NCBI RefSeq assembly: GCF_006861655.1
Contig: NZ_SESI01000002.1
Span: 656,775-720,774, forward strand
Length of the DNA: 64,000 nucleotides
Source of the DNA: Halonotius roseus
GTDB lineage: Archaea > Halobacteriota > Halobacteria > Halobacteriales > Haloferacaceae
Reading direction: 5' to 3'
Positions 1-8,220 of the stretch are shown here, piece after piece. Position numbers and translations under genes: made by a program. Position 1 is the stretch's first letter. Each line of letters opens with the position of its first letter. The notes beneath the pieces are model-generated. The model was not told the DNA's origin and searched no databases. It worked only from the letters and a program-made list of their open reading frames with translations.

Positions 1-239
1 GGATCGATCGTCGGGCCGTCAGTCTCGGCGGTGTCGACCTCGTCGGCCGCCGAGCCGGCGGTGTCGGCCTGTTGGGTTCCCGCCGCATCAGGGTCATCGG
101 CGATCGTTACCCCGCCGTCAGGAACCGATCGCGGTGAGACATCGGTGTTGGAATCGTCTGAGCGTGGGCTATCGCCGGGGAGTCGCGCGATTAACGCGGC
201 CCAAACCGACCGACAAACGCGTCGAAAGGGGAGCGTCAT
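1..239 (-). CDS. Partial unknown protein, N-terminal 79 residues
   Basis: The reading frame opens with ATG at 237-239 on the minus strand and stays open to the window edge, so only the N-terminus is visible. It begins MTLPFRRVCRSVW, a basic and slightly hydrophobic start, then becomes rich in Asp, Ala, Thr and Ser, which looks like a disordered acidic linker. An AT-rich stretch just upstream (about 240-275) fits a promoter. I do not recognise the family. It is divergent from uvrC. The reading frame is likely real because of its acidic haloarchaeal composition, but no function can be proposed. Confidence 0.5.
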   Translation of the reverse strand, partial: MTLPFRRVCRSVWAALIARLPGDSPRSDDSNTDVSPRSVPDGGVTIADDPDAAGTQQADTAGSAADEVDTAETDGPTID

Positions 240-300
240 AACATCATTATATTCTGTTACACAAATCAATCTTTCTCCCGCCGCTTTCGACGCTGAAACC

Positions 301-396
301 GTTCACTCGGCCGGCGATCACCTCCTGTTTAATCAGCCGTGATCATTCCACGTTCACTCGGCCGGCGATCACGTCACGTTCAATTGGCCGGCGACC
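301..396. repeat. Short direct repeats upstream of uvrC
   Basis: The block GTTCACTCGGCCGGCGATCA occurs at 301-320 and again at 352-371. A degenerate third copy (GTTCAATTGGCCGGCGACC) lies at 378-396, ending 12 bases before the uvrC ATG. Spacings are 51 and 26 bases. The repeats fall in the uvrC 5' region; whether they bind a protein or are just a local duplication cannot be told from sequence. Confidence 0.7.
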
Positions 397-408
397 GTAT
401 CGCTGGTG

Positions 409-2169
409 ATGGAGGTCGACACGCTGCGAGCGCGGGTCGCCGAGCTGCCGACCGAGCCCGGCGTCTACCAGTTTCAGGCCGGCGACCGGGTGTTGTACGT
501 CGGCAAGGCCGTCGACCTGCGCTCGCGGGTGCGATCGTACGCCGACCCACGCAGCGACCGCATCGCCCGGATGGTCGCCCGCGCCGAATCGCTTGAGGTC
601 GCGGTCACCGACACCGAAACCCAGGCCCTCCTGCTGGAAGCGAATCTGATCAAACGCCACCAGCCACGGTACAACGTCCGCCTGAAAGACGACAAATCCT
701 ACCCGCTGGTGCAGCTCACCGACCACGAAGCCCCCCGAATCGAGATCACCCGCGACCCCGATGACGCCGCGACCGTCTTCGGCCCGTTCACCGACAAGGG
801 CCGACTGGAGACGGTCGTCAAGGCGATCCGAGAGGTCTACGGCCTGCGCGGCTGTTCGGAACACAAGTATCAGGGCCGGGAGCGACCCTGTCTCGACTAC
901 GAGATGGGGCTGTGTTCGGCCCCCTGTACCGGCGAGATCGACACCGAACACTACCGCGAGGATGTCGAGGCAGCGATCCGGTTTTTCGAGGGCGAAACCG
1001 GTGTGCTGGCCGATCCGCTCCGCCAAGAGATGGAGGCCGCCGCCCAGGAGCAGGCCTTCGAGCGCGCGGCGAACCTCCGCGACCAGCTCGACACCGTCGA
1101 GACGATCCACGACGACAGCGAGCGAGCGGTCGCCGGCGGCGATGCGGCGGGTGGGGGCGGCAGCGAGGCGGTCGCGGACGTGCTGGGCGTCGCCGTCGAC
1201 GGCGACGAGGCGACGGTCGCCCGGCTTCGCAGCGAGCGCGGACAGCTCGTCGATCGCTCACGGCACAGTCTCGACGCCCCCGACGAAGCCGACGGCGGCG
1301 ACCGCGTGGCCGCGTTGCTGTCGGCGTTTCTCCCGCAGTATTACGCCGAACGCCAGCTTCCGGATGCGATCCTCCTCTCGGAGCGACCAGCCGACGACGA
1401 CGTGCTCGACTGGCTGGAGAGCGAAGGGGTCGCGGTTCGCGTCCCGGGAGCCGGCCGGGAGGCGACGCTCGTCGAGCTCGCGCTGAAAAACGCCCGCCAG
1501 GGGCCGGTCGATGGCGACCCGCTGGCTGTGCTCGGCGAGTCCCTCGGGATCGACCGCCCGCGCCGGATCGAGGGGTTCGACGTGAGCCACAGCCAGGGCA
1601 AAGCGGTCGTCGGCAGCAACGTCTGCTTCGTCGACGGGGCGGCCGAGACAGCCGACTACCGCCGGAAAAAGCTCACCGACCGCAACGACGATTACGCCAA
1701 CATGCGGGAGTTAATCGAGTGGCGAACCGAACGCGCCCTAGAAGGCCGTGACGACCGCCCCGACCCGGATCTCCTCCTCGTCGACGGCGGCGAGGGCCAA
1801 CTCGGCGCGGCGATGGACGCCCTCGACAAGACGGGGTGGGACGTGCCGGTCGTCGCGCTGGCGAAGGATGAGGAGTTGGTGATCACGCCCGACCGCGTCT
1901 TCGACTGGCCGAGCGACGCCGACCACCTCCACGTCTGTCAGCGCGTCCGCGATGAGGCCCACCGGTTTGCCGTCCAGTACCACCAACAGCTCCGGGATGA
2001 CGTGTCGACCGCGCTGGATGGGATTCCAGGTGTTGGCCCCGAGACCCGAAAACGGCTGCTTCGGCGGTTCGGCAGCGTCGACAACGTGCGGGATGCCTCA
2101 CAAGCGGATCTGCAGGCTGTCGACGGAATCGGCGAGAAAACAGCCAGCAGGATCGCCGACCGCCTGTGA
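409..2169 (+). CDS. uvrC: Excinuclease ABC subunit C (UvrC)
   Basis: This is the dual-incision nuclease of UvrABC nucleotide excision repair. The 586-residue product has the full domain order. A GIY-YIG nuclease domain at the N-terminus shows PGVYQF and LYVGKA, followed by the Cys-rich region ([18 protein letters not shown]). A UVR-type helical pair lies near residues 200-225 ([14 protein letters not shown]), then the RNase H-like second nuclease domain ([17 protein letters not shown]), and paired helix-hairpin-helix motifs at the C-terminus ([13 protein letters not shown] and [12 protein letters not shown]). I chose ATG 409; an in-frame GTG lies immediately before it at 406. Uvr proteins are a bacterial-type system common in haloarchaea. 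uvrA and uvrB are not in this window. Confidence 0.97.
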   Translation: MEVDTLRARVAELPTEPGVYQFQAGDRVLYVGKAVDLRSRVRSYADPRSDRIARMVARAESLEVAVTDTETQALLLEANLIKRHQPRYNVRLKDDKSYPLVQLTDHEAPRIEITRDPDDAATVFGPFTDKGRLETVVKAIREVYGLRGCSEHKYQGRERPCLDYEMGLCSAPCTGEIDTEHYREDVEAAIRFFEGETGVLADPLRQEMEAAAQEQAFERAANLRDQLDTVETIHDDSERAVAGGDAAGGGGSEAVADVLGVAVDGDEATVARLRSERGQLVDRSRHSLDAPDEADGGDRVAALLSAFLPQYYAERQLPDAILLSERPADDDVLDWLESEGVAVRVPGAGREATLVELALKNARQGPVDGDPLAVLGESLGIDRPRRIEGFDVSHSQGKAVVGSNVCFVDGAAETADYRRKKLTDRNDDYANMRELIEWRTERALEGRDDRPDPDLLLVDGGEGQLGAAMDALDKTGWDVPVVALAKDEELVITPDRVFDWPSDADHLHVCQRVRDEAHRFAVQYHQQLRDDVSTALDGIPGVGPETRKRLLRRFGSVDNVRDASQADLQAVDGIGEKTASRIADRL

Positions 2170-2225
2170 GGGGGATCGATTCCGAATCCATACATCATTA
2201 AGGTCGCTGAGGCGATGGGGCTGGT

Positions 2226-2804
2226 ATGGACTACACGCTCGCAGTTGAGAACGCGCCGGAGACGATCAAAGGTGGGACGGGCGTCCTCCTGCTACATCCG
2301 TCGATCGGCGAAACCGACCGCATCGACACCGATTTCTTCAAAACCGACACCGATCACTTCCTCGTTGTCTCAACGCGGACGACCGCCCGCGAGGTCGAAC
2401 AGAAGCTCGAACACTACGATGTCGACGAGGACAGCGCGGTCATCCTCGATACGCTGTCGGTCGAACGCGGCTACTCCCGGCGCGGCACCGACGACGTCCA
2501 CTACGTCTCCGCCCCCGACGACCTCGATGGGATCGTCGCCAAGGTCGAGGAGTTCCTCACCAGCCACGACGGGAAGGTGCGGCTCAGCGTCGATTCGCTC
2601 ACCGAGATGATCTACTACGCCGACGAGGACGGCGTCGTCGACGCAACCGCCGAACTGCTTGCGCTGCTGGCCGAACACGACGCGGTTGGCCTCTTCCATC
2701 TCTCGAAGGAGGTTCACGACGAGGCGACGCTGGATCGGTTCCGCGAGCAGTTTGATGGCGTCATCGATCTCAACGACGACGGCAGCGTCGAAACCGAGTT
2801 TTAG
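2226..2804 (+). CDS. Conserved haloarchaeal protein of unknown function
   Basis: The 192-residue acidic protein starts MDYTLAVENAP 56 bases after uvrC, on the same strand. It contains hydrophobic strand-like segments (GVLLLHPSI, FLVVSTRTTA, SAVILDTLS, VGLFHLSKE). Together with the run of alternating strands and helices these resemble a degenerate RecA/KaiC-like fold, but I see no Walker A motif. It may be one of the haloarchaea-specific DUF families (I associate it with DUF7090 from memory only). Position suggests co-transcription with uvrC, but no role in repair is shown by the sequence. Confidence 0.75.
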   Translation: MDYTLAVENAPETIKGGTGVLLLHPSIGETDRIDTDFFKTDTDHFLVVSTRTTAREVEQKLEHYDVDEDSAVILDTLSVERGYSRRGTDDVHYVSAPDDLDGIVAKVEEFLTSHDGKVRLSVDSLTEMIYYADEDGVVDATAELLALLAEHDAVGLFHLSKEVHDEATLDRFREQFDGVIDLNDDGSVETEF

Positions 2805-2810
2805 GCGCGA

Positions 2811-3557
2811 TCAGTCGATCCGGTAGGTTGCCTCGACGGATGCACTGACAGTGACATCATCAGGCTGGAGCTCTGTCGATCCCCCAGAAGCCGCTTCGGC
2901 GACGTCGTAGCGTTCGTAGGTCGGCGAAACGCCGCCACCGGCAGCGTTGAGCTGCTGTACCGACACCACCCGTGAGTCGACGCGGGCGGCGAGGACATCC
3001 GCCTCGTCACGGGCGGTATCAACAGCCGCTTTGAGGGCATCCTCACGCAAGGATTCGCGGGTCGACTCAGCAAGCGTGTACTCGATCCGACCGATCGAGT
3101 CGGCCCCACCGTCGATTGCGGTGTCGATCACGTCGCCGGTCGCATCGATATCCTCGACATCGATGGTGATGGTGTGTGTCCCCTCGTAGCCGGTCTGTTC
3201 GGGCTCCGTCCCCGGTTCGCGGCGGGCATACTGCGGCCGGATCGCAAACCGGCCGGTCGTGAGTTGGTCATCGGATAAGCCAGCATCGCGGAGGGCCTGT
3301 CGGAGGCTGTCGGAGCGTGTTGACAGCTCATCGCGGACGGCGGGCGCGCTGTCGCCGGTGGCCTCGACGCTGACCTCAATGACCGCACGGTCGGGGGGAG
3401 CCTGCATCTCGGCTGATCCGGTGACGGTGATGGTGCGGCCGCCATCGCTGTCGGCGGTGCTGCCGGCGTCGGTTGCTTGCTGTGCGGTGCCGAGACAGCC
3501 GGAGAGGCCGGCCGCGCCGGCTGTCGCCGTGCCGATGAGGAAGTCACGTCGCTGCAT
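2811..3557 (-). CDS. SIMPL (DUF541) domain lipoprotein, exported by Tat
   Basis: The 248-residue protein opens with MQRRDFLIGT, a twin-arginine motif, and a lipobox LSGC with the cysteine at residue 21, so it should be exported folded and lipid-anchored outside the cell. The mature part carries the SIMPL pattern: ITVTGSAEMQAPPD near the start, repeated beta-alpha units, and a C-terminal strand (VTVSASVEATYRID). SIMPL proteins form periplasmic or surface oligomers of poorly known role; E. coli YggE is an example. It ends 7 bases from the convergent upstream gene. No partner gene is evident. Confidence 0.88.
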   Translation of the reverse strand: MQRRDFLIGTATAGAAGLSGCLGTAQQATDAGSTADSDGGRTITVTGSAEMQAPPDRAVIEVSVEATGDSAPAVRDELSTRSDSLRQALRDAGLSDDQLTTGRFAIRPQYARREPGTEPEQTGYEGTHTITIDVEDIDATGDVIDTAIDGGADSIGRIEYTLAESTRESLREDALKAAVDTARDEADVLAARVDSRVVSVQQLNAAGGGVSPTYERYDVAEAASGGSTELQPDDVTVSASVEATYRID

Positions 3558-3629
3558 GGCGACTATGAGGCGGCCAACAGATGAATAGCTTCCTACTGCT
3601 AAAATGGCGGTTTGAGTCGTCTGTGGCGG

Positions 3630-4418
3630 TTACTCGCGTAGCTCGGCGAACGTCTTTTCGGCCCACTCGACCGCGTAGGCCGCGCCGTGTTCGCGGTAGG
3701 CCGTCGTATCGAGCGCGCTGAACGGCGTCGGAAGCCCAAGATCGTGTTTGATCGCCGAGCAGGCGTACTCGGTAGCCTCGGGAAACGTCATCTCGTTGTG
3801 GGCGACCGCGCGAGAGAGATCATCGAGCCGGGGTTCGAGTCGCTGGCCGGCATCGACCCAGGCGTCATGGAGGGGTTCAAGTTCGTCATCGTCAGCCCAC
3901 GACGCAAAGACCTCGCGGGTCTGGAGCCCGACCCACCCCTCAAAGAGGGCGGCCGCGATCTGGTAGAGATCAGTGCCGTCGAGCCCGACCGCCGCGTCGA
4001 GATCGGGATACTGCTCGCCGAAAAACGGGAGAAAATGTTCGGGGACACCACAGTCGAGCTGGACGAACGCTTCGGCGATCAGGAAGTTGAGAAAGTCGTC
4101 GGGGGTGTTCTCGGCGCGCTGTTTGACCAAGACAGTCGGCGGCTCGGTCTGGGTCGTCCAGACGACGGTGCCATCGTCGGGGGTGCCGATGGTGAAGGCC
4201 TCGCCAGCGTACTCCTGCAGGACGGTTGGCGCGTTCTCGGGCAGCCAGTCGGCGGGGTAGCTGGCCGGATCAAGCCGGTCGGCCAGCAGGCCGAGATCCT
4301 CGGCGACCGCCGGCGGCAACGTGTCAAAATCAGTTTGGACATCCAGCACGGTCGCCTCGGGAGCATGTCGCTGACGGACAGTTGACAGGGGTGGCGACAG
4401 CGATCGCTCGGAGAACAT
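3630..4418 (-). CDS. Conserved haloarchaeal protein of unknown function
   Basis: The product is 262 residues. The start at 4418 (MFSERSLSPPL) is chosen because its ATG overlaps the TGA of the tiny upstream gene as TGATG; the longer open frame to 4637 has a basic, non-haloarchaeal composition. The protein is mostly helical, with Trp- and acid-rich stretches (DFLNFLIAEAFVQLD, YQIAAALFEGWVGLQ). It has no signal peptide, membrane segment or recognisable catalytic motif. I associate it with a haloarchaea-only DUF family. The tight coupling to a one-helix membrane peptide suggests a link with the membrane, but this is inference. Confidence 0.8.
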   Translation of the reverse strand: MFSERSLSPPLSTVRQRHAPEATVLDVQTDFDTLPPAVAEDLGLLADRLDPASYPADWLPENAPTVLQEYAGEAFTIGTPDDGTVVWTTQTEPPTVLVKQRAENTPDDFLNFLIAEAFVQLDCGVPEHFLPFFGEQYPDLDAAVGLDGTDLYQIAAALFEGWVGLQTREVFASWADDDELEPLHDAWVDAGQRLEPRLDDLSRAVAHNEMTFPEATEYACSAIKHDLGLPTPFSALDTTAYREHGAAYAVEWAEKTFAELRE

Positions 4419-4507
4419 CAGGCGAAAACGTACGAGAGGATGATCCCGACCGAGAAGACGGCCGACAGGAGCACGGTAGCGAGCACGACCTTGGTGGCCT
4501 TCGACAT
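4418..4507 (-). CDS. 29-residue single-pass membrane peptide
   Basis: ATG at 4505-4507 opens a 29-codon frame reading MSKATKVVLATV followed by a hydrophobic helix (LLSAVFSVGIILSYVFA) and TGA. The stop overlaps the ATG of the next gene (TGATG), the usual geometry for translational coupling in haloarchaea. The short basic N-terminus and about 22 hydrophobic residues predict one transmembrane helix. It is too short for standard gene callers. Composition and overlap support a real gene; the function is unknown. Confidence 0.72.
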   Translation of the reverse strand: MSKATKVVLATVLLSAVFSVGIILSYVFA

Positions 4508-4545
4508 ACGCGTCGGTTTGCGGCCGGCGGTAATAAAGCTTGAAA

Positions 4546-5202
4546 TCAATCGGCGGTAACGCCGACCGCCCGCACCGGCGCGCCGTCACCGCCGAGCGCG
4601 AGCGGGTACGCCCGGAGCTCGAAGCGGTCGTCGACACCGCCGAGATTGGTTAGGTTCTCGACGATGAGGCAGTCCTCGCCGAGGAGCGCGTGGTGGGCCG
4701 CAAAATCGGTTGGCTCGTCGTCGCCGGCACGCGGGCTTGGCGTCGGATCGGGGCTCAGCGCGTCAACGCTGACGGCCAGCCCGTGTTCGGCACAGCGGGC
4801 CGCCGTTTCAGGTGCAACGTAGGGGTGGTCGAGATAGCGGTCGGTGTTCCAGTGGTCGTCCCAGCCAGTCCAGCAGACGACCATGTCGGCGTCGGCCAGT
4901 ACGTCGCCTGCGGGGAGTCGATCCGGCGTGATCGGCTCGCGGGCGTCGCAGTCCCGGCAGTCGACGCGGACAGCGTCGAAAACGAAGCGGTCGAGTGAAA
5001 ACGCAGAGAGCGGGTCGCCGTCGGGTTCGGTGTGCAGCGGCGCGTCGATGTGGGTGCCAGTGTGACTGCCGCACGAGAGGGATTCGACGTGGTAGCCATC
5101 GTCGGCATGGGTCGCATGGTCGCTCAGGCTGACCGGTGGATCGCCGGGATAGGTCTGCATCCCATCCTCAATGGGGTGGGTGAGGTCGACGTGGTCGGGC
5201 AT
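4546..5202 (-). CDS. Cyclase / kynurenine formamidase-like metal hydrolase
   Basis: The 218-residue protein belongs to the cyclase (KynB-like) superfamily, Zn- or Mn-dependent amidases. The signature HxGTHxDxPxH is present as HTGTHIDAPLH, with H47, H51, D53 and H57 as likely ligands. The usual opening (VDLTHPIEDGMQTYPGDP) and a late conserved Glu region (CLIVENLTNL) also match. Members hydrolyse N-formylkynurenine, isatin or related amides; no kyn genes are nearby, so the substrate is open. It is divergent from pgi, with 78 bases between the start codons. Confidence 0.88.
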   Translation of the reverse strand: MPDHVDLTHPIEDGMQTYPGDPPVSLSDHATHADDGYHVESLSCGSHTGTHIDAPLHTEPDGDPLSAFSLDRFVFDAVRVDCRDCDAREPITPDRLPAGDVLADADMVVCWTGWDDHWNTDRYLDHPYVAPETAARCAEHGLAVSVDALSPDPTPSPRAGDDEPTDFAAHHALLGEDCLIVENLTNLGGVDDRFELRAYPLALGGDGAPVRAVGVTAD

Positions 5203-5280
5203 AGTTGAGCCTCACTACGACCGGACAAAGAGGCTGTGACGACAACAACGACTTTACCGCCACCGGACGCGGGATGAGGC

Positions 5281-6573
5281 ATGGAACTCGATATCGGCAA
5301 TGCACTCGGCGGCAGTCCCGGCCTCACCGAAGACACCCTTGAGCACCTCGACGAGCGGGTCGGGATCGCCCACGAGCGCATCGAGCAGGGCCGCGCTGAC
5401 GACGAACACGGCTACGCCGCGCTCAACCTCCCGGAGACGGTCGACACCGACGCGATCCGGGCGGCGGTCGAGCCGTTCGGCACGCCAGCGGCCGTGCTGA
5501 CGGTCGGTATCGGCGGCAGCGCGCTCGGCGCGGCAACGATTTCGGCCGCCCTCGCGGATCAGACTGACGTTGAGGCACACTTCCTCGATAACGTTGATCC
5601 CGAGGACACCGCCGAACTGCTCGATTCGCTGCCGCTGGACGACACCGTCGTCAACGTCGTCTCCCGATCGGGCACCACCGCAGAAACGCTCTCGAACTTT
5701 CTCGTCGTCCGCGAAGCGATGGACGACGCCGGCGTCGACTGGACCGAGCAAACCTTTGTCACCACGGGCGACGACGGAAACCTCCGGAATCTCGCCGACA
5801 CACACGACCTGCCGTCGCTGAAGGTGCCCGAGGGCGTGCCGGGCCGCTTCTCGGCGATCTCGACGGTCGGACTGGCCTGCGCCGCGCTCCAGGGCCTCGA
5901 CATCGAGGGTGTCGTCGCCGGCGCACAGACGGCGATGGACGATCTTTCGGGCTCGCTGTACGACTCGCCGGCCTACGCCTACGGCGCGGTCTGTTACGGC
6001 CTCGCCGAGCGCGGCGCGCTCACCAACGCGATGATGCCCTATGCGGAGTCGCTGGAATACTTCGCCGAGTGGTTCGCCCAACTGTGGGCCGAAAGCCTCG
6101 GTAAGGAACAGGTCGGCCAGACGCCGGCCCGCGCGCTGGGCGCGACCGACCAACACTCCCAGCTCCAACTCTACCGGGCCGGGCCCCGCGATAAGCTCGT
6201 GACACTCGTCCGCCCGCGCGAGCGCGAGGATATCGACATTCCGGAGACCGATCTCGAAGGATTATCCTATCTTGGCGGCTCCGGTCTCGGCGACCTGCTT
6301 GACGCGGAGTTCGAGGCGACCGAGGCCAGCCTCGCCGCCGAGGGGCGGCCCAATGTCCGCATCGAGATCGACGCCGTCGACGCCGAAGGGATCGGCGAGC
6401 TACTGTACGCGATGGAGGCTGCGACCGTCATGTACGGCGAACTCGCCGGGCTGTCGACCTTTACGCAGCCCGCTGTCGAGTGGGGCAAAAAGGCCGCCCG
6501 CGGGCTGCTCGGCGGTGGCGACTTCGCGGAGGCCGAGGCGGTCGCCGACAAGCGAACGTTCACCATCGAGTAA
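5281..6573 (+). CDS. pgi: Glucose-6-phosphate isomerase
   Basis: It interconverts glucose 6-phosphate and fructose 6-phosphate. The 430-residue length is in the range of the short archaeal/bacterial PGI form. Visible family features are the phosphate-binding GIGGSALG near residue 79, VVSRSGTTAET near 128-138, LGATDQHSQLQLY near 290-302, and the C-terminal VEWGKKAARGLL containing the conserved catalytic-region Lys. In haloarchaea PGI acts mainly in gluconeogenesis. The azf-type glucose-6-phosphate dehydrogenase at 55.2 kb uses the same substrate pool. Start ATG 5281 follows a short AT-poor intergenic region shared with the cyclase. Confidence 0.96.
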   Translation: MELDIGNALGGSPGLTEDTLEHLDERVGIAHERIEQGRADDEHGYAALNLPETVDTDAIRAAVEPFGTPAAVLTVGIGGSALGAATISAALADQTDVEAHFLDNVDPEDTAELLDSLPLDDTVVNVVSRSGTTAETLSNFLVVREAMDDAGVDWTEQTFVTTGDDGNLRNLADTHDLPSLKVPEGVPGRFSAISTVGLACAALQGLDIEGVVAGAQTAMDDLSGSLYDSPAYAYGAVCYGLAERGALTNAMMPYAESLEYFAEWFAQLWAESLGKEQVGQTPARALGATDQHSQLQLYRAGPRDKLVTLVRPREREDIDIPETDLEGLSYLGGSGLGDLLDAEFEATEASLAAEGRPNVRIEIDAVDAEGIGELLYAMEAATVMYGELAGLSTFTQPAVEWGKKAARGLLGGGDFAEAEAVADKRTFTIE

Positions 6574-6629
6574 GCGTGACCAGCCAAAACCGGTGTTCCT
6601 AACAGGGGCAGCGGCGTAGCCGACAGCGA

Positions 6630-7364
6630 ATGAGCGGCGAGACCACAGGCTGGGAGCCGCGGGCGAAAGTCCTCGGTGAAGTCCTCGCGGTCGTCTTCGG
6701 GGCCTATCTGTTTGCGAGCGTCGTGCTTGCGGCGGTGAATCCACCGTTGGTCGACGCCGGGATCGTCACCCCCGGCGGTACCGACGAATCCCTCGCGCAG
6801 TTCACCCTCCAGTATGGCGGATTTCTGCTGGTGACCGGCTGGTACGCCCTCGCTGTCAGAGACGAGCCGCTGATCCCATGGGCCCGTCCTGGACTGCGGG
6901 AGATCGGACTCATCGTCGCCGGGATCGTCGTCCTCGTCGGCGCGAACAACGGGATCACCCGGCTGTTTGCTGCCGCCGACGTGGCGATCGGCGACAACGC
7001 CGCCGTGACCGTCGGGGCCGGCGATCCGGGCTATCTGTTGACGATGGTTGGCTTCTCGTTGCTTGTTGTCGGCCCGGCCGAGGAGTTGCTGTTTCGCGGT
7101 GTCGTCCAGGGGCGACTCCGGGAGAGCTGGGGTGTCTGGCCGGCGATCCTCGTGGCGACAGTGCTGTTCGGCTTAAGCCACGCCTCCGTCTCCGGCGGCA
7201 TCGCCGGGGTCATCGCCTACATTCTGACGGCGACACTGCTCGGCGTGCTGTTGGGGTATCTCTACGAGCGTACCGAGAACATCGTCGTCCCGGCGGTTAT
7301 CCACGGCGTCAACAACGCGGTCATCTTCGCGTGGCTCTATCTGGGCGAGATCGGCGTTGTCTGA
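6630..7364 (+). CDS. CPBP-family intramembrane metalloprotease (Abi)
   Basis: The 244-residue polytopic membrane protein has the CPBP/CAAX-protease signature: EELLFRG (E151, E152, R156), a second motif with H184 (FGLSHA) and a third with H225 (VIHGVNN). About six hydrophobic segments are visible. Relatives include the CAAX prenyl protease Rce1 and bacteriocin self-immunity proteins; archaeal members have been proposed to process membrane proteins. It follows pgi by 56 bases on the same strand and converges on nob1. The substrate is unknown. Confidence 0.92.
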   Translation: MSGETTGWEPRAKVLGEVLAVVFGAYLFASVVLAAVNPPLVDAGIVTPGGTDESLAQFTLQYGGFLLVTGWYALAVRDEPLIPWARPGLREIGLIVAGIVVLVGANNGITRLFAAADVAIGDNAAVTVGAGDPGYLLTMVGFSLLVVGPAEELLFRGVVQGRLRESWGVWPAILVATVLFGLSHASVSGGIAGVIAYILTATLLGVLLGYLYERTENIVVPAVIHGVNNAVIFAWLYLGEIGVV

Positions 7365-7380
7365 AAACAGGCGATCGGGG

Positions 7381-7839
7381 CTAGCTCGGATTCTTTCGGG
7401 CGAGGTCGCTGCCACAGATCCGACAGCGATCGAGTTTCTCGTCGTAGGTGCGGCCACAGCCCTGACACTGGAACTGCCACTCGCGCTGTTCGGTGATCCC
7501 CTCCTGGGCGATCACCTCGACAGCAACGTTGAGCCGGTCAGCGACGTTCTGCATCGCGTAATCGTCGGTAACAAGGGTGCCGTCAAGCTCGAAGGCGGCA
7601 GCGATAAGCACCATATCCGTCTCGCTGAGCTCGTCGGCGTCGCCGGTTTCGGTTGCCGCCCGATTGATCTTTTCGACGGTCTCCTCGGAGGGGATATGGA
7701 TGTGCATCCCCGCGCCCTCCTCGGCGTCAAACCGGAAGGCGTGTTCGCCCTCCAGCTCCTCGTGTACCTGCGGAACCGAGGCGGTGTCCTCATCGGTGTG
7801 ATACTCGTTGATAAACGCCGACGTATCGAGAATCTGCAT
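7381..7839 (-). CDS. nob1: Endonuclease Nob1 (PIN domain plus zinc ribbon)
   Basis: Nob1 makes the final 3' cleavage of 16S rRNA during small-subunit maturation. The 152-residue product starts MQILDTSAFI at 7839, where D5 is the first acidic residue of the PIN metal site; further acids lie in SETDM and VTDDYA. The C-terminus holds a zinc ribbon with two CxxC knuckles (CQGC and CRIC). A longer open frame extends upstream to 8043 but runs into the preceding gene and lacks PIN-like sequence. The gene follows the PRC-barrel gene with a 4-base gap, a pairing I know from other haloarchaea. Confidence 0.95.
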   Translation of the reverse strand: MQILDTSAFINEYHTDEDTASVPQVHEELEGEHAFRFDAEEGAGMHIHIPSEETVEKINRAATETGDADELSETDMVLIAAAFELDGTLVTDDYAMQNVADRLNVAVEVIAQEGITEQREWQFQCQGCGRTYDEKLDRCRICGSDLARKNPS

Positions 7840-7843
7840 ATGG

Positions 7844-8089
7844 TTACCGGGAGATGACAATGTAGTCTTTGACCGCGTCAACGGCACCAGCCGGGATGCG
7901 GAGGCGACCCTCGTCGTCGGCCTCGAAATCAGAGCCGGCCGCCGAGATCCCCTCGTTGGGGGTGACAAGCAGGTCGTGAAGACGACCGGTTTTGAGATCC
8001 ATCGTGATATTGTAGAGGTCGCCGAGTTCCGTCCCGTCGGCACCCATCACGGCTTTGCCCGAGAGGTTTTCCGCGAGTATGTCAACCAT
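7844..8089 (-). CDS. PRC-barrel domain protein
   Basis: The 81-residue protein is essentially one PRC-barrel: LSGKAVMGADGTELG, then GRLHDLLVTP and a final strand VDAVKDYIVISR. PRC-barrels occur in photosynthetic reaction-centre H subunits and in RimM, where the domain assists ribosome 30S maturation. Position directly upstream of nob1 in an apparent two-gene operon fits a role in small-subunit biogenesis, though that is inferred from context. It is divergent from infB, with 131 bases between the start codons. Confidence 0.9.
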   Translation of the reverse strand: MVDILAENLSGKAVMGADGTELGDLYNITMDLKTGRLHDLLVTPNEGISAAGSDFEADDEGRLRIPAGAVDAVKDYIVISR

Positions 8090-8220
8090 GCCTGAGGTAG
8101 ACGTGCGAACTCATATAAACGCCACGGGCGCGTCCGACGGCCGGCAGACAGCCCGGAAGTTGAAAGGCTTAACTCCGATGGCCCGCTTCGACCGGTAACG
8201 CGGTTTCCGGAGTTCTCTGT

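Noticed and set aside
4419..4637. Longer form of the unknown gene at 3630-4418
   Set aside because: The extension is basic and overlaps the 29-codon membrane peptide, whose stop overlaps the chosen start.
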